Notes under the pieces: generated by a model
What the model was told of the DNA's origin: nothing
Seen by the model: only the letters and a program-made list of their open reading frames with translations
The model's database searches: none
Source of the DNA: Breviolum minutum Mf 1.05b.01
Lineage: Eukaryota > Sar > Dinophyceae > Suessiales > Symbiodiniaceae
DNA: 64,000 nt
Direction: 5' to 3'
NCBI GenBank assembly: GCA_000507305.1
Contig: DF239251.1
Span: forward strand, 124,001 to 188,000
Translations under genes and position numbers: made by a program
Shown: piece after piece, positions 12,823 through 25,423 of the stretch
How positions within the stretch are numbered: position 1 is the stretch's first letter
Layout of the letters: every line of letters begins with the position of its first letter

Positions 12823-13537
12823 CTTTGGCACTTTCCGAGTCGCCAGAGGTGCGGTTGGCCCAACCCCCCCCTTTGAAGTGGTTGCGGGGAACGGCGTTGG
12901 GTTCAAAGAGTCAGAGTCGATGAGTAGTTTCTGTGTTTTTAAACATACCCAGCCACAATTGATCATCATGAAAGGTAGATGTATTTATGAGGTATTTCCA
13001 AAAGTGAACATGAGGATTCCATTGCTGGTGTTAGTTTGCTGGCTGGAGGGTAATATGTAAGCATAAATTACTTCGTGGCCGTTTCCCTCACAATCTGTAA
13101 CATTTTGTAGGTGTGTTGGTTTACAGCCAGTTTTTTTGTGATTCCTACAGCAATTTCAGATGTGTCTCCACCAAGGGCCAACTTTCTCTCAGTATGATTT
13201 TTTAAAGCCCAACACATATCTCACATAATGCAAAGATCTGAGAATACATGAACTGTGTCTTGCCAGAAACTTGTGCTTTGTGGTAAATCACTAGGGCACG
13301 GGACATCCACTGTTTGTATATAGATGTCTATCCATTTCCTTTGTTGAGAAAGGAATGGTTTTCATAATACATCCATTGCTTTGTTTGTCAAAGGGTATGT
13401 TCGGTCCCGATCTTCTTCCTGCAGGGGAGGCGCCCAAAGGCATCCGGTAAAAACTGGGAAGTGGGGGAAACAGTTCAGAGAGGCAAAGAAAGAGAAAGAT
13501 GTGCTATATATGTGCCAGGGTCTATACTCCTTGTACT

Positions 13538-13618
13538 GGGGATGGTCATCCCACCTTTAATAGGGAATCCTTCTAATGGGTATATAAACCCCTAACTATT
13601 GGATTGATGACCATCCCC
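13538..13618. mobile_element. Hairpin element with perfect 13-bp inverted ends
   Basis: GGGGATGGTCATC at 13538-13550 and GATGACCATCCCC at 13606-13618 are exact inverted repeats around an AT-rich loop. No second copy was noticed in the window. Confidence 0.65.
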
Positions 13619-13620
13619 TA

Positions 13621-13700
13621 TTATGAAGCGAAATTCGGACAGTCAATGAGATCCGATGTGAATCACCCCTTGGATTTGTACCGGGAATTGGAATGACCAC
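13621..13700 (-). CDS. Candidate minus-strand exon, unknown protein
   Basis: Minus-strand ttgctag is followed by a G-starting frame that reads VVIPIPGTNPRGDSHRISLT and continues in frame to the edge of the hairpin element at 13538-13618. If the hairpin is an intron, the frame could resume on its far side (a G start after ttaaag). The 3' boundary is unresolved. Confidence 0.28.
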
Positions 13701-14314
13701 CTAGCAAGCCACCCAGGAAACAATAGGAGTTTAGATCCTGGCACATATGTACAAGGTCTATTCGGCATATGTCCGTTCTTTAGAACTGTGAGAACTGCTT
13801 CACAAAGTTGGATGACTTGGAAAACGAACCATGGACCGAAAAAGACAAAATACTCGGAAAAGAGTGGACATTTCAAAAAAACACAACCCTCACATTGAAT
13901 GCAAACAAAAACCAACCAACAAACAGAGATATCTTTCTTGTGGGTTTTGGGAAAGGGCCAATCATCTCATTGGTTGGAAACCCCAGTGTTTTCATGTTTT
14001 GATTACCAAAAAAAAGCAGGTCCGATGTATGAGATGCTGTCACATGAAACTCCCGCAGGATTGGCCTGGATCCTCAAGGAAATTTAACATCGAAGTGAGT
14101 TCCGTGTTCGAATTTTTGCGGTTCCATGTGTTTCCCCCAAAAAATGGATAAAAAAATGGAAACTAACATAGCTGGCTGGAACATGGACCATTTGAAGATG
14201 TTTCTTTTTCTATTGAAAATGGTGGATTTTCCATAAGCTATCTTAGTTTACCAGAGGGTAACAATAGTTGTTCCACCGTTTCGGTTGAGAGGTTGACGGA
14301 AGTTGTCACCTAAG

Positions 14315-17300
14315 GCCTTAGTGGCTCAACTCACGGTGGTGCTCAAGGCTGCAGTGACACGAATCTCCCAGCTACAACCACAGCTGTTGCCTCGAGCCTC
14401 ACAGATGTAGGGAGAACCCAAGTGATAGCGGTTTCAGGGTTGATGGATGATGTCATGTCATGTCATCTCATTTGAGGGGAGTGCCAAACAAAAAAACTGC
14501 ACCCTAAAAAGGGTGCATAAAAAATGATTGTAACATGTTTTATAGGAAACATTTTTGATGCCCAAAGATTGACCACTTGGGATGAATAAAACCACAACAA
14601 TCATCATGAACTTGAATGAAAACACTAATGTTTGAGTTGGAAAGCAGGGCACACTTTTCTTGAAGTGGTCCAGTACCTTATATGATCGTATATGTACAAC
14701 TGATTCCTTGGAGGTCATATGGGGACTTTTGTTGCAACCGTATGATGATGCTCACTTGGTACTTGGGGTGTGTGTTTGTCCCAGCGGGAAGAATGAATAA
14801 TACAACTATTCTAACACCGACTTTCCAAACGAATTAACAACTTCAGAAGCTATAGTTTGGAACACTTTGCCAGATGTTGAAGGGATGTTATATATGGGGG
14901 ATAAGAGTTGTTGCAGTGTTTTTCACAAATCGTACCACAGCCTGCTGATAATCACATTGACCAGGTGCCTTGTTTGAATCTAAAATATATAAGAGATGCA
15001 TGGGAGGCAGCTAATGTCTTCTACTTATGACTTATGACTTATGACAATGATTCATGTATTAAAACTTCATCGCCAGAATGTTTAGAAGGAACCCGGCCTT
15101 TTTGCATGTCTCAAAAGGGGTGATGTTGGATTGTTGGTAAAATCCCCCCATATGATGCCCCATCTGGAGGACCTTTGAATGCTGGAATCTTCATCAACTT
15201 AGACTATGGTTTTCCAGGTTTTCCGGGGACATGTTTCCCCGGATGCATAAGGGAAAATGGTGTAGATAGTCGAATGCAAATATTATTTTGCGTGAAAAAA
15301 TTGCTGAGAGGATGACATAAATATACATAAATGATGTGAATATCTAGCCATCTACCAACTACAGTAGCTTCTTTGGTTAGTAACTACATACAAGTACATT
15401 GTTGCTAAACTAGCGTCTTTGGTTTTTAACTACATACTAAGTACTTGTTGCTTTGGCCTTTAAACAAATCCCGGCAAAATTCCCCCTATTCTGGATGTAT
15501 CCCTCCCTTGGACCTCCAGCCATGTACAATTTGTAGCTCAGGCTTGCGGCTGCCGGATTGATGTCACATCAAGGCGGCTTGGAAGGGCTTTGGAAGGGCA
15601 GTTGATGCTGAAGGGTGGTCCGGGTTTCCCCCTGAAAAAAGACAAAACATTGGATTTTTTCGTGTGCCAAGGGCCAAGGGCAAACAAACAGTTTGTTGAG
15701 GTTGATGAATCTTGTGAAATTTCTTGAAATACATGTATACATTCATATGTGCTTGTATTGGGGATATATTCATTGGGATTTCTTTGCAAATGTTCCGTGC
15801 AGTTTGAATTATTACGGGTTGATTAGATATAGATTAAAGTGAGATGGCATGTCATTGGGGTATGTTTCTTGGCATCACTTCTCCAAATGATATGTTCAAT
15901 GATTCATCACTTTCAATCAACTGCCATAGAGTTAAATCGGGGAAGATGTTCCTTCTGAATGTTCCTTCCAACAGACCCCCAATGGAACTTACCTCAATCA
16001 CCCACTCACAGACTGGTAAAGCAATTCCCAAATCAGGTTTATGGATGTCACTGGCGTATATTCACGTATATTCCTTTTGGGTATGGAGCTTGCGTAGAAT
16101 CAACAAAGGTGAGCTTGTCCAACCTCTCCGAGAAACTGCAAAGATTGTGCTGGAAAAAGGAGACATCCCGGAAGACATGGTCATCAGCACTACTAGCCCA
16201 CAAAAACAGGAGGATTGGAATGTTAAACATGTAACATGTTTAAACTCTAACATGTTATATAAGCATGACTCATGACTGAATCTTTGTGCTCTTTAAGGCT
16301 ATTGGATGAAGAGTGCAAACAAGATTCCAACGGCTTGCAAAAATAGGATATCTGAGATACCTAGAATATCCTAGAATAGGAATGCACAGTGACGAGTCAA
16401 ATCCGACATTGATGTGAAACTCTGAAGGGTACCAAGTTGCTTCTCAATTGCGAGGGTGATCTGTTTGAGCAAACGGAGTGTGGTGGGGTGCCATATATCA
16501 TCCCCTTTTCGGAAGGCCACGAAATCATACTTGACATCAGCATCTTTTGAGCGATGTTTATAGAAGCGTTTCATGGTAAACTCTGCATTTCCATGTTTTC
16601 AAGCTATGCAAACATGCTCCAATTTTGGGATTCCGAATTTTTATTTGCTTTGGGGTGCTCCCCCAAGCAGTACTGTAAAAGTCACCACCAGGAATTACAT
16701 TTGAAGTAGGGAGTCCCCCAAAAAAGACCTGTACCTGCCGCTTTCCTACTGGCAATAGGAGCATCCCAAGATGCAGGTGTCGCATGCTTGATCCGGGAGG
16801 ATCCAGAAGCAACAGCACTGTCGGAGGCGCGACACAGCAATACCAACCTTGAACTGTCAGATCTTAAGAAGCAAAGGAAGGTTACCCTCCACTAAACGAA
16901 CATATCCCACCTTGGGAAAAGGAAAATTATCTTCAAAAGTGCCTTGGTAGGGGAAATGTTAGTTCCCTGGAGGTTAAGTTGTGTGAATTGTGAAAAACAT
17001 GTTGTTTTCACTGTTGTCTCTCATAGTTTGTCGTTTGGAATGTAGATGCGGAGTACCATTTGAACCCTTGATCCTCTACGACTGGATGACTAGCAGAATT
17101 CATTTGCAGCGTCTCAGCAGCTGCTCCGGATCTGCTTTCTCTGTGATTTTCCTACCTTATTCTAAGGGTGAAGACCGTTGCATGTGCCTGTATTTATGTG
17201 GTTAGGAAAAGAAGATGCGCCAACTGTTTTTATATAACCTTATTATTATTATTATTATCATTATTATTATCTTTTACACTTGGGAAAACATGTTGAATTT

Positions 17301-17427
17301 CCATCTGAGGGGAGAAACGCGAGAAACTTGTGCCCGAAACTAAACACATGTTGCATTCATTTTCTGTGTGGCAGGGAGAGTCGTGCTTATGGACGTTGAC
17401 CCTATTGAGGACTTTCTAAGCTATTGA
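14315..17427 (+). CDS. Gene C: multi-exon protein of unknown function, 3' part
   Basis: A phase-consistent chain: 14315-14347 (ALVAQLTVVLK, GC donor); 15542-15614 (ACGCRIDVTSRRLGRALEGQ and onward, ending with one base); 16109-16179 (joins as GELVQPLRETAKIVLEKGDI then PEDM); 16428-16487 (GTKLLLNCEGDLFEQTECGG, donor gtgcca, or longer); 16800-16880 (DPEATALSEARHSNTNLELS then DLKKQRK, donor gttacc); terminal 17375-17427 (RVVLMDVDPIEDFLSY then TGA). All but the last join were checked for phase. All acceptors are AG|G. I do not recognise the protein. It is mixed alpha-helical and acidic toward the C-terminus. A 5' exon at 13425-13446 (gcag acceptor, EAPKGI, gtaaaa donor) may belong too. The last intron carries a palindromic element starting at its first base. 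Confidence 0.45.
16881..16978 (+). mobile_element. Palindromic element, family 3, starting at a gene C donor site
   Basis: Begins gttaccctccactaaacgaa exactly at the candidate 5' splice site after 16880 and ends agttccctggaggttaag. The two ends are inverted copies. The core is caaaagtgccttggtagggg. Confidence 0.68.
17240..17271. repeat. TTA trinucleotide tract
   Basis: About ten TTA units with one TCA interruption, in the last intron of gene C. Confidence 0.8.
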
Positions 17428-19210
17428 TTTTATACATCTGAAACATGTAACCCTGTGTAAGTGAGGTTTGAGGCAAAAGGAAGCTTGCCCAGTTATTGGA
17501 ATTATATAGGGATTTCTGGTTGATTAACACATTACAAGTAGCTTATCAAGAATCCCCCTCGACCCACCCGTTCATTGTCACTCTGAAAACTTGTGAGCAG
17601 AGAAACAACTTTGGTTGATTTATGGTTGATATAGGGAATCATGCTACCCAACTGTCTGAGGATTGCAACAAGTCATTTGAAGGATCAGTGAAGCAATCCT
17701 TTAATGTAACTTGTGGTTGGCTTGTTGCTCACAGGTTGTGTTGCACAGTCTCTCGTTGCTCATGTGCGGAGTCTTAATGCTATTCCCGTGAATAGTTGGA
17801 AGTCATAACGAAAGGGGGTGGGAAAACACAGGAACGTTTCCAAATTGATGGGCATCTTTGATCATTATAGTTTTTTTTTCCACCACGACCTTGGCACCAC
17901 ACTCTGGTTGCAACATCTTGGTTTCAAGAGTACTTGAAAACAAAGAAACACCGAAAATGTTGCCACTTTGCCCCCAGAAACAGTCATTAGTTTGCCACCG
18001 GACCGGACAAAAAACGGCTTTTTGAGGTTGGTGGTTTCAAAAGTCGCCGAATGGAAACTTTGAAGTTAAAGTGAATCAGCAACTCAAATCATCAAATAGA
18101 CCATGCCCAAAAATTTGCAATTTTGCAATTTTGCTTTTGGGGAGGTTCGATATGTATTCAATTCGTTTTTTTTGAGGGGGATGACTACAACATTATGGCC
18201 CTAAACATCTTCACAAAAATAAAAGCTTTTGAAGACCTTCCACCTTGAGGTCGATGTTTGGGGGTGAATGGCAAGATGAGATGGAAAACCTCTGACCTTA
18301 ATTTGTCCTGCCCCTGAAGTCAAGAAAGGTATATAGTTTTTGTATATAGATATGATGATAGTGATTATATTAATACGTATATCTGTTTAATATAAAGAAT
18401 AGATAGGGATTTTTAGGGTTACTTGTAGAAAAATCCAGGTTGGCGAATTTATGATGCATTTAACCCTAACATTACTTACAGTAATCGAAAGTGATCGACT
18501 TGTCATGGGGAAAAAATTGTGATGACCAAGGGTTTCATACATCCAATTGGTGAGAACAACCAAGATTTTCCGCCTGGTCAGGTAGTGGAAGAATCATGAA
18601 ACAGTCATGCCCAGCCCTGTGTAAACTTATTTTGGCGGAATATGAATGTTGAATACTGCATCCTTCCATAAACTAACCTTTCTAGATGAAAACGGACCAT
18701 GAATTACGAAGGAAGCTGCTAAAAAAACAAACAAAAACATACATGAACATAAACAAAGATAAAAAAAAACATTTCCAAACCATCTCAACTTACCAGGTCC
18801 GGTCCTTCTTTTCAAACAAAAAAATCTCCCTCTTCTTTGTGTGCAGGTTCGGTCATGACTGGAAAATCAATCCCTAAAGGATTGACCTCCTGAAGATTTC
18901 ATGCTTCTGCTGTTGATTCTTCCCCCCTCAAACAAAAAAATCAACAACAACACAGTCATATAGTGGCAGCCGATGTTTTTCTGAACCAAACTTATATTCA
19001 AGACTTTGCCGACGCGCTCCTGTATTTCACCGGTCCATTTGGCAGAGCCGAGTCAATGGTTTTTTTTAAGACTCATCTGATTTCAAGCATGGTAGCCATG
19101 TTCCATGGTTAGTTTGGTTCGATTCACTCCCCGGAATGGGGATTCCAGATTCTTAGAATTTCAACTTGGAAGGTGTATTCTTCTTTTCCCTACAGCCCGC
19201 TCCCTTCAAG
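17428..19210. other. Gap between genes C and D, no gene resolved
   Basis: No AG|G-bounded coding-like exon was found. The sequence is AT-leaning with several T runs. 5' exons of gene D may lie here undetected. Confidence 0.4.
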
Positions 19211-21984
19211 GCAACTGGTGCCAGCATTGGCACGTGGAAGTCCTGGTTCCAAGAGCTCTTTGCAGGTGCATAGAGTGGAATGTGTTTTGGGGGGTCATCC
19301 AATTAAGGCGAAGAAGAAGGAGAAGACCAAGTTTGAATTGGTTATCTTTTGTTCAGTTGTTTCAGTTTATTTTTGTTTCACAAAGAAGATTCTGATATTT
19401 GTGTATAATAAGATGTGGATTTCCAATACAGACACAATCAAAAAATGATATCTATAGGGAGAACTTCAAAAGTTTGGGCCTGCTATTGGGATTGCTTTGA
19501 TGCCGTGTGAATGGAGGGAAATGACAAATTGGTCGAAATTTGCAGGATTCCAGTAGTGGCTATACATGCATAGAGATGATCAACCGATCCTTCTGTAAGG
19601 GACCTGGTAAAATCTTGTCAATAGTAGGATAAGTTTGCCGAATTTTGGTGCTATGGACCTGGACTTTGGAGTGTGTCATTTTGTTTCGTTAAAAAACCCA
19701 TAAAAAACGGTTTTTGAAGAGCAAGACGTTGAGTCATGAGGACTACGTCAACTTGACGTAGTAAATTGACCAAAATGCCCGTGTTGCATGTTGGTTTGAC
19801 TTTACTTGTTGATCCTCAATCAGCTGTTGCGAGTCGTGAGTGCCTGTTGCGAGTCGTGAGCGCTTGAAAATGACCACCTGTTTGATTGATTTTTCACATG
19901 CTTGTATTTGTCTATACACTCAAAATTTACATGATTACGTACGTATATAATATATATGCATATTTAAATAGAAAAGCATATGTATATACATATGTTTGAT
20001 TATGCTTGTATTTAGAGAGACATTTCGCATAGAGGTGAATTAGATATCCATCTCTCTTCTCTTTGTGAAGACTGAACAGCACAAAAGGCACTGCCACTGT
20101 TGAACACTTTGCTGGAGGCACTGACAAAAAGGGTTTGCTTGTGGCATGTGGTATCACCTTCGTTTTTCTTTGTAATAATTATTTGCTGTCACAAGATGTG
20201 TCACAGGTGGATTATATATTGTATATTCTTATATTGATATAATATAATTATGAATATATATATATACTGCAAATCCTTAACTGTTGGTGGTTTTAAATAC
20301 GTTTGATGTTTCTCCATTTCGTTTCTACTTGAGAAAGATCGCCCACGTGACTGGCAAGAATTTGTTCGGGTGGTTCAACCAGAGTGTTGATGGAGAAAAT
20401 CCTTCACCAGATGGTTCAAGCCCTACACATGTTCTCACATCAACATATGTGGTACGGGACATTGCAGGATTTCCTCCAACAGTAGTATAACAGTAATTAT
20501 GATAGTATAGACGTATAGTGGATATCATTCTACTAGTATAGCAGAGTAACAGAGTAACAGACAATAATACAATAGTATAACAACTCATAACATCTATAAC
20601 TGTAACGCCCGTTTTTTTTTGTTGCAAGGAAACAAATTATTTTCTTCTTGTTAAGGAACATCCTTTCTTGTAACACTAAGCCACTAAGAGTATGATATCC
20701 CAGGTACTGGCGCAAATGATGGAAGTTCTTGTGAGCTCCGAGCAGGTTCAGAAGATGTTTTTTTGTGCAAGGGACTTAACGGCTACAGTAATGTCTACAA
20801 GGTTGACCTTCAACAAAAACACGTAGATCAAGCAACAACATCGTTGGTGTTGTGTTGTTTTGTTTGCGTGTTCATTCTTGAGAACTTGTGGTTTCCATGG
20901 ATTGTTGAACTGTAAATCAAGACGAAGTGCTTCCATACAAGACGAGTCTTGGAAATTGTCAAAGAAGTGCCGAAGCAAACATCCGATCTCATGTTGTGCC
21001 ACTAAGTGTAAGTGGCTTTTTCTAGTTCTACAATTTCCATGTCAAACTTCAGTTCTTGACTCTCTTCATGGAAAGGTCCAAGAACAACAGCAAAGACAGC
21101 AACGACAGGCTCCATGATCCGATAGCCGCTTAGACCGGGAGATTGATATGAATCTCCAATATGTGATATTGCGCCATTCATGGACCTTCAATTAAGAGGA
21201 TTTAGTAAGGGAGCAGGCTGGTGTTCTCGGTTGGGGCAAAGGTGACGTAAGAGGGGTAGTCTCTTGGGGGCCAGGTTTGGGGGAAGACAGCATATCAGAG
21301 GAGTCCTAAAGAACAAATCCGGCTTGTTTGATTGTCAGTAGAGTTTTACACAAAAATGCTCGACCTCTTCTTTACACAAAAATGGTGATGTTTTACTTTG
21401 TACTACGGTAAATCACCATTATACCACCATTTGGGAGAATACTTATGTGTTTTTCCAACCACCTTAAGCAAATCTAAAACTTTTTTTGCCTTGAGATGTC
21501 ATGCTTATCTTGAAACGAAATTGGATCGGACTTCGAATCTATGCACCAAAGCAAGGTAGCAAACAGCAGCAACACGCAGAGTAGTCACATAAAATCCTGC
21601 TTGGTGAATGACAGAAGTCCCGATTTATGGAGTCTTTCAGAATCCCTATAGAACAGAGTGGAAATTCAACCACTACACTATCAACCCAGAAATGTGATGC
21701 TAAGTGTCCCAAAATTGACCTCATCCAATGAAACAGAATGGCAATTCATCTTGAGTTACGCAAAGTATTACCCTATTATCTGTACAACTCCAAATCTTCC
21801 TCTTCAAATGGGGTATAGAGATCATGTTTGTTACGACCTAAGAACTCAATCACAATCACCACTTTCCAGCCATGCCAAACAGGTGGCACAAGGCATGAGT
21901 GTCGCGGTGCCCAAGCAGGACGTGAGTGCTTCACTGTTGGCGGATGACTTGCTGGGTGAAATGGTTGGAAATAGGATTAGATAA
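19211..21984 (+). CDS. Gene D: Gln-rich helical protein of unknown function, 3' part
   Basis: Four exons join in phase: 19211-19265 (QLVPALARGSPGSKSSLQ), 20704-20745 (VLAQMMEVLVSSEQ), 21076-21108 (VQEQQQRQQRQ, then a GC donor), and terminal 21883-21984 (VAQGMSVAVPKQDVSASLLA then DDLLGEMVGNRIR and TAA). The first has a cag|gtg donor and all acceptors are AG|G. The middle looks like a short coiled coil with a glutamine run, and the C-terminus is an amphipathic acidic helix ending in a basic tail. The 19211 exon also has another open frame, and the Gln exon could instead end at TGA 21115-21117. No family identified. Confidence 0.42.
21381..21423. repeat. Small inverted repeat
   Basis: AATGGTGAT followed by TTTAC pairs with GTAAATCACCATT across about 15 bases. 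It lies in the last intron of gene D. Confidence 0.5.
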
Positions 21985-23590
21985 ATGATAAGATCCAGAT
22001 AAGACAAAGATAAATGTGGCTCATAGTGCTACATTTCCCTCAAAAAGAAATTGATGAATATTGATGCTTAGTAAAATGTCCCTGTCACAGGTAGTCAAAT
22101 TTTGAGTGGAAAGATGACAAAGCTGGGAGAGGCAAATTTTGAAGAACATTGATTTCTAGTCAATTGAGATCCTAATGGAGGACAGTGACATCACCCCAAG
22201 TTTATCCAACAGGTGATTTATATATTAGTATTGAATTTGTGCCAGGATTGCTGTATTTTTTCGAGGTCAATAAAACGTATATAATACGTTCAGTTGATGG
22301 GATTTAAAAGGCTAGTAGAACTCTTATTGTTCATCTTTGTTTGCATACAGTTTTACGATCAAGAACCAATTCCTCGCAAGCCACAACTTTACACTTTGGA
22401 TTTCCCATTTTTTTCCGATTTTGTTGATTAATATTGATGGCCACAAAACACACCGGTTGGTTTTGGCAACGCCCTTGTTTTACACCGGGAAAGTCTTCCT
22501 TTGGATTGCCGGACCCTGCGGGGTTACCTGAATCCCCAGGACACGACGATGCAAGATACAGGCCCATTGGATCGGAGATTTGCTGAAACACTGTACAGCG
22601 TGTTCCAGACAAAATACATACGCATTTTGAGGTTCATCGCTTTTGAATTTTGAGCAAAGATACCCAAGTCAAGAGAGGCTTCATGGCGATTGTAGCTGCA
22701 GCTGTTTGTGGTGTTGCAACTTGAGGGGGTAAGAGGTGGGATCTTTGGATTTTTCCTACACAGAATCCATTGATGATTGAATTCCAGTGGTCTCCCCCTA
22801 TTTGTTTCCTCAAAACGCATAGGGGAACGGTGTACACACCAAACTCACCATGCAAGTTCCGGTCAGTCGAAGGAGTAACAATGTCAGTGTGATTCCCCTC
22901 CAAGGATTTCCAAAGACCCTCGATGAATCATGGTTCCCTAGTTGAGCTTCACTTTCCAGCATTCTAGGAAAATAATATCCGGCCATGTAATGTATAGCAT
23001 TCTTGTGGAGATATAGATTGAGTTTCATTTTTGGTATCAGCAATTTACAAATGGTAAGTATTCATTAAGATATGCCAAAATGGATCGGCATATTTTCAGT
23101 TGATCCCCCCAGGGTACAATTGTGGAGAGTAAAGAGACCTAGCACTTGAACAAGGAGATGTTAGCAGGGGGTCCCGCAATCCCTCCGCCAAAAAAAAGCA
23201 ACATCACCAACAAATCCAGGTTGATGAATGCTTATCTTACTGTACTAGTTATGGATGGACTTGCATAGCAGGTCTATTTGGATACGATATGATTTTGAAA
23301 TATTTGGATATGATAAAGATTAGCAGTCTTTTCAGTAAACAAAACATTTGATGCGTTTCCACTCCAGATCTACACTTGGATTGTGAGTTGGACAGCTGCT
23401 AGGTGGACTGAAAAAACACCTAACTGTTTTACAGCCGTGCTTGGCATTGGGATATAGAACTGTATATATAATATATTGATATATTTGCATATGATACATG
23501 TACATCATGGACATACTTTTGTTGAAGACATACATCATTCACAGCTCTAAAATTTAATATGGGGAAACCAATAGAAGTCGCTTTATCCAG
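21985..23590. other. Gap after gene D, no gene resolved
   Basis: A GC-richer patch at 22460-22620 is open in frames on both strands (for example DCRTLRGYLNPQDTTMQDTG on +), but I found no consistent splice edges. The rest is AT-rich. Confidence 0.35.
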
Positions 23591-23686
23591 GTCCCACCCC
23601 CGGATGGCCAGCACGAGCACCCATGGCCAAAGCTGGTTGTGGGGAATCCTGGAGTTCCTGGCCCGCTGCGGAACGCAGGGATAACA
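23591..23686 (+). CDS. Candidate exon, unknown protein
   Basis: Acceptor tttatccag, G start, then a GC-rich stretch open in two + frames: VPPPDGQHEHPWPKLVV in phase 0, or RMASTSTHGQSWLWGILEFL in another. GT sites occur inside, and no clear donor closes the longer form. The local GC rise supports coding, but the frame is undecided. Confidence 0.28.
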
Positions 23687-25423
23687 TGGGAAAACCATAA
23701 GCTGCGACGCTATATCATATACCCAAACCAAGGTACCACAAATCCCGTTTGATTAATGATATACATGGTACAAACTGGCAACAAAGGATGATTGATATGA
23801 TTGTATGCTACCAAGCACACGTCTTTACAACCACAAAAAGACATCGACTGGTTCTACTTAAAAGCTGGTGTCCTTCGGCCATGTTGACTTGGAGTCAAAG
23901 CTTCCAAGGTGCAAAAACTCGCTGGAACTCGTTGTTTTTTTGTGTAACATCCAAAATAATTGATGCTTTTGTGTGATGAAATGCTTTCCATGATTTCCCA
24001 TTTTAATTGATTCTGGGATTTCGAATGATTGTTTTACTGTTGGTTTGTTGGGGAAACGCCATAAGAATCCATAAGAGTTTATTGGAGCTCCAGTCAGAAT
24101 CCTCAACCAGATTTACCAAGATTTTGAAGGCGGAGATTTGGTGTGAAAGAATCACTGTTGAATGTTCCAACTTTCAAAGGCATTTGTCTACATTCATGTT
24201 CAAACCAGAACTATATATATATATACAAGTTGGTTATTGTGGGTTTATAGTTCGAAGAACACCTATTGATTTGTTATACGGACCATACCATATTTTACCA
24301 AATGGTGAAGCCTTGGTAAATCTTTTGCTCTGTATTTTGGAACGCACATTGTGGTTTGGAATGGTTTAGCATAATCCAACCAATTACCAATGACTTTGAG
24401 GCTCCATCTTTGCAGCCCTTTCCACCATTGCTTTGCTGAAAGCGTGGCTCAAAAAAAAAATCGAAACGGCCGCCAAGGTGTGGAAAAGTATGGCCTACAG
24501 GTCTTGCGGACGTGAGGGGATCCAAGGTGTTTGCAACTTGGGGGTTGAGAAGTTGGTGTGAAGAATGAAGGATGGAACCAAGTGAGATTGTAAATGAGGT
24601 ATATTTGCTGTACTGTAATGAGGTCGATTGCATTTATAAAATCAAGTTCTGAAACTCTGATGGGTACACCCAGATTTCACAACTAGTCTCATTGAGAACT
24701 GAATTCCAGAAGAAAAGTTCTGAATTTGGCCTGGGGTGATTAACCCTTGATTGCTATATATACATTGCAAAAAGTTGAAGGGGCTGTTTGGGCCCTTGAG
24801 CTGTGTCAGTAGACACCCTAAAAAAAGGGTTTGTGGGTGGATTGCAATCAGGCTTAAAACCAAGTTGAAAGCTATCATTGATCAGCAAGAATTCAAAGAA
24901 CCAAATTTTTGAAATTTTGAATATGAAGTTGGAATGCACGGAGCCGAAATTGCTTTTGGATCAACTGTAGCTCCCAAAATCAGCTTGCCTAAGGAAAAAC
25001 ATAGGAAACATGGCCTACATGACTTTTCGGGAAGGTCCGGTGCATGTTTTTTTTCCCATTCTTTTCCAGGGAAGCGTCATGGGTAAAAATGGTATGCTTT
25101 GGTAGTCTGACATGGCTGGAAAATGATGGAACATGGAGCATGAAGATGTCCATTTAGATGTTCAGGCAGGCTATTTGATATTTTCATGTTTCTCAAAAGT
25201 CTGGTGAACCACTCCAAAGCATTCCAATGCCTTATTATTTGTGTCTTGTATGTATACATTATATTATATATATATAGATTCAAACATACATACATATGAT
25301 ATATGTTTCTAAATATATATATATATATACATAGATATAGAGTTGTTTGTAGGAAGCTCCAGGGTGAATTTTAGAAACCCTTCATTTTGGGACGCAACAC
25401 AAATTGAATCAAATCCTACCGAG

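Noticed and set aside
15538..15640. Minus-strand terminal exon reading GKPGPPFSINCPSKALPS with a T-rich acceptor
   Set aside because: Attractive, but the overlapping + exon 15542-15614 joins 16109 in exact phase; the minus reading has no partner.
16371..16610. Minus-strand frame reading MKRFYKHRSKDADVKYDF and onward
   Set aside because: No AG|G acceptor supports it, while the + strand exon 16428-16487 over the same bases has proper edges and joins its neighbours in phase.
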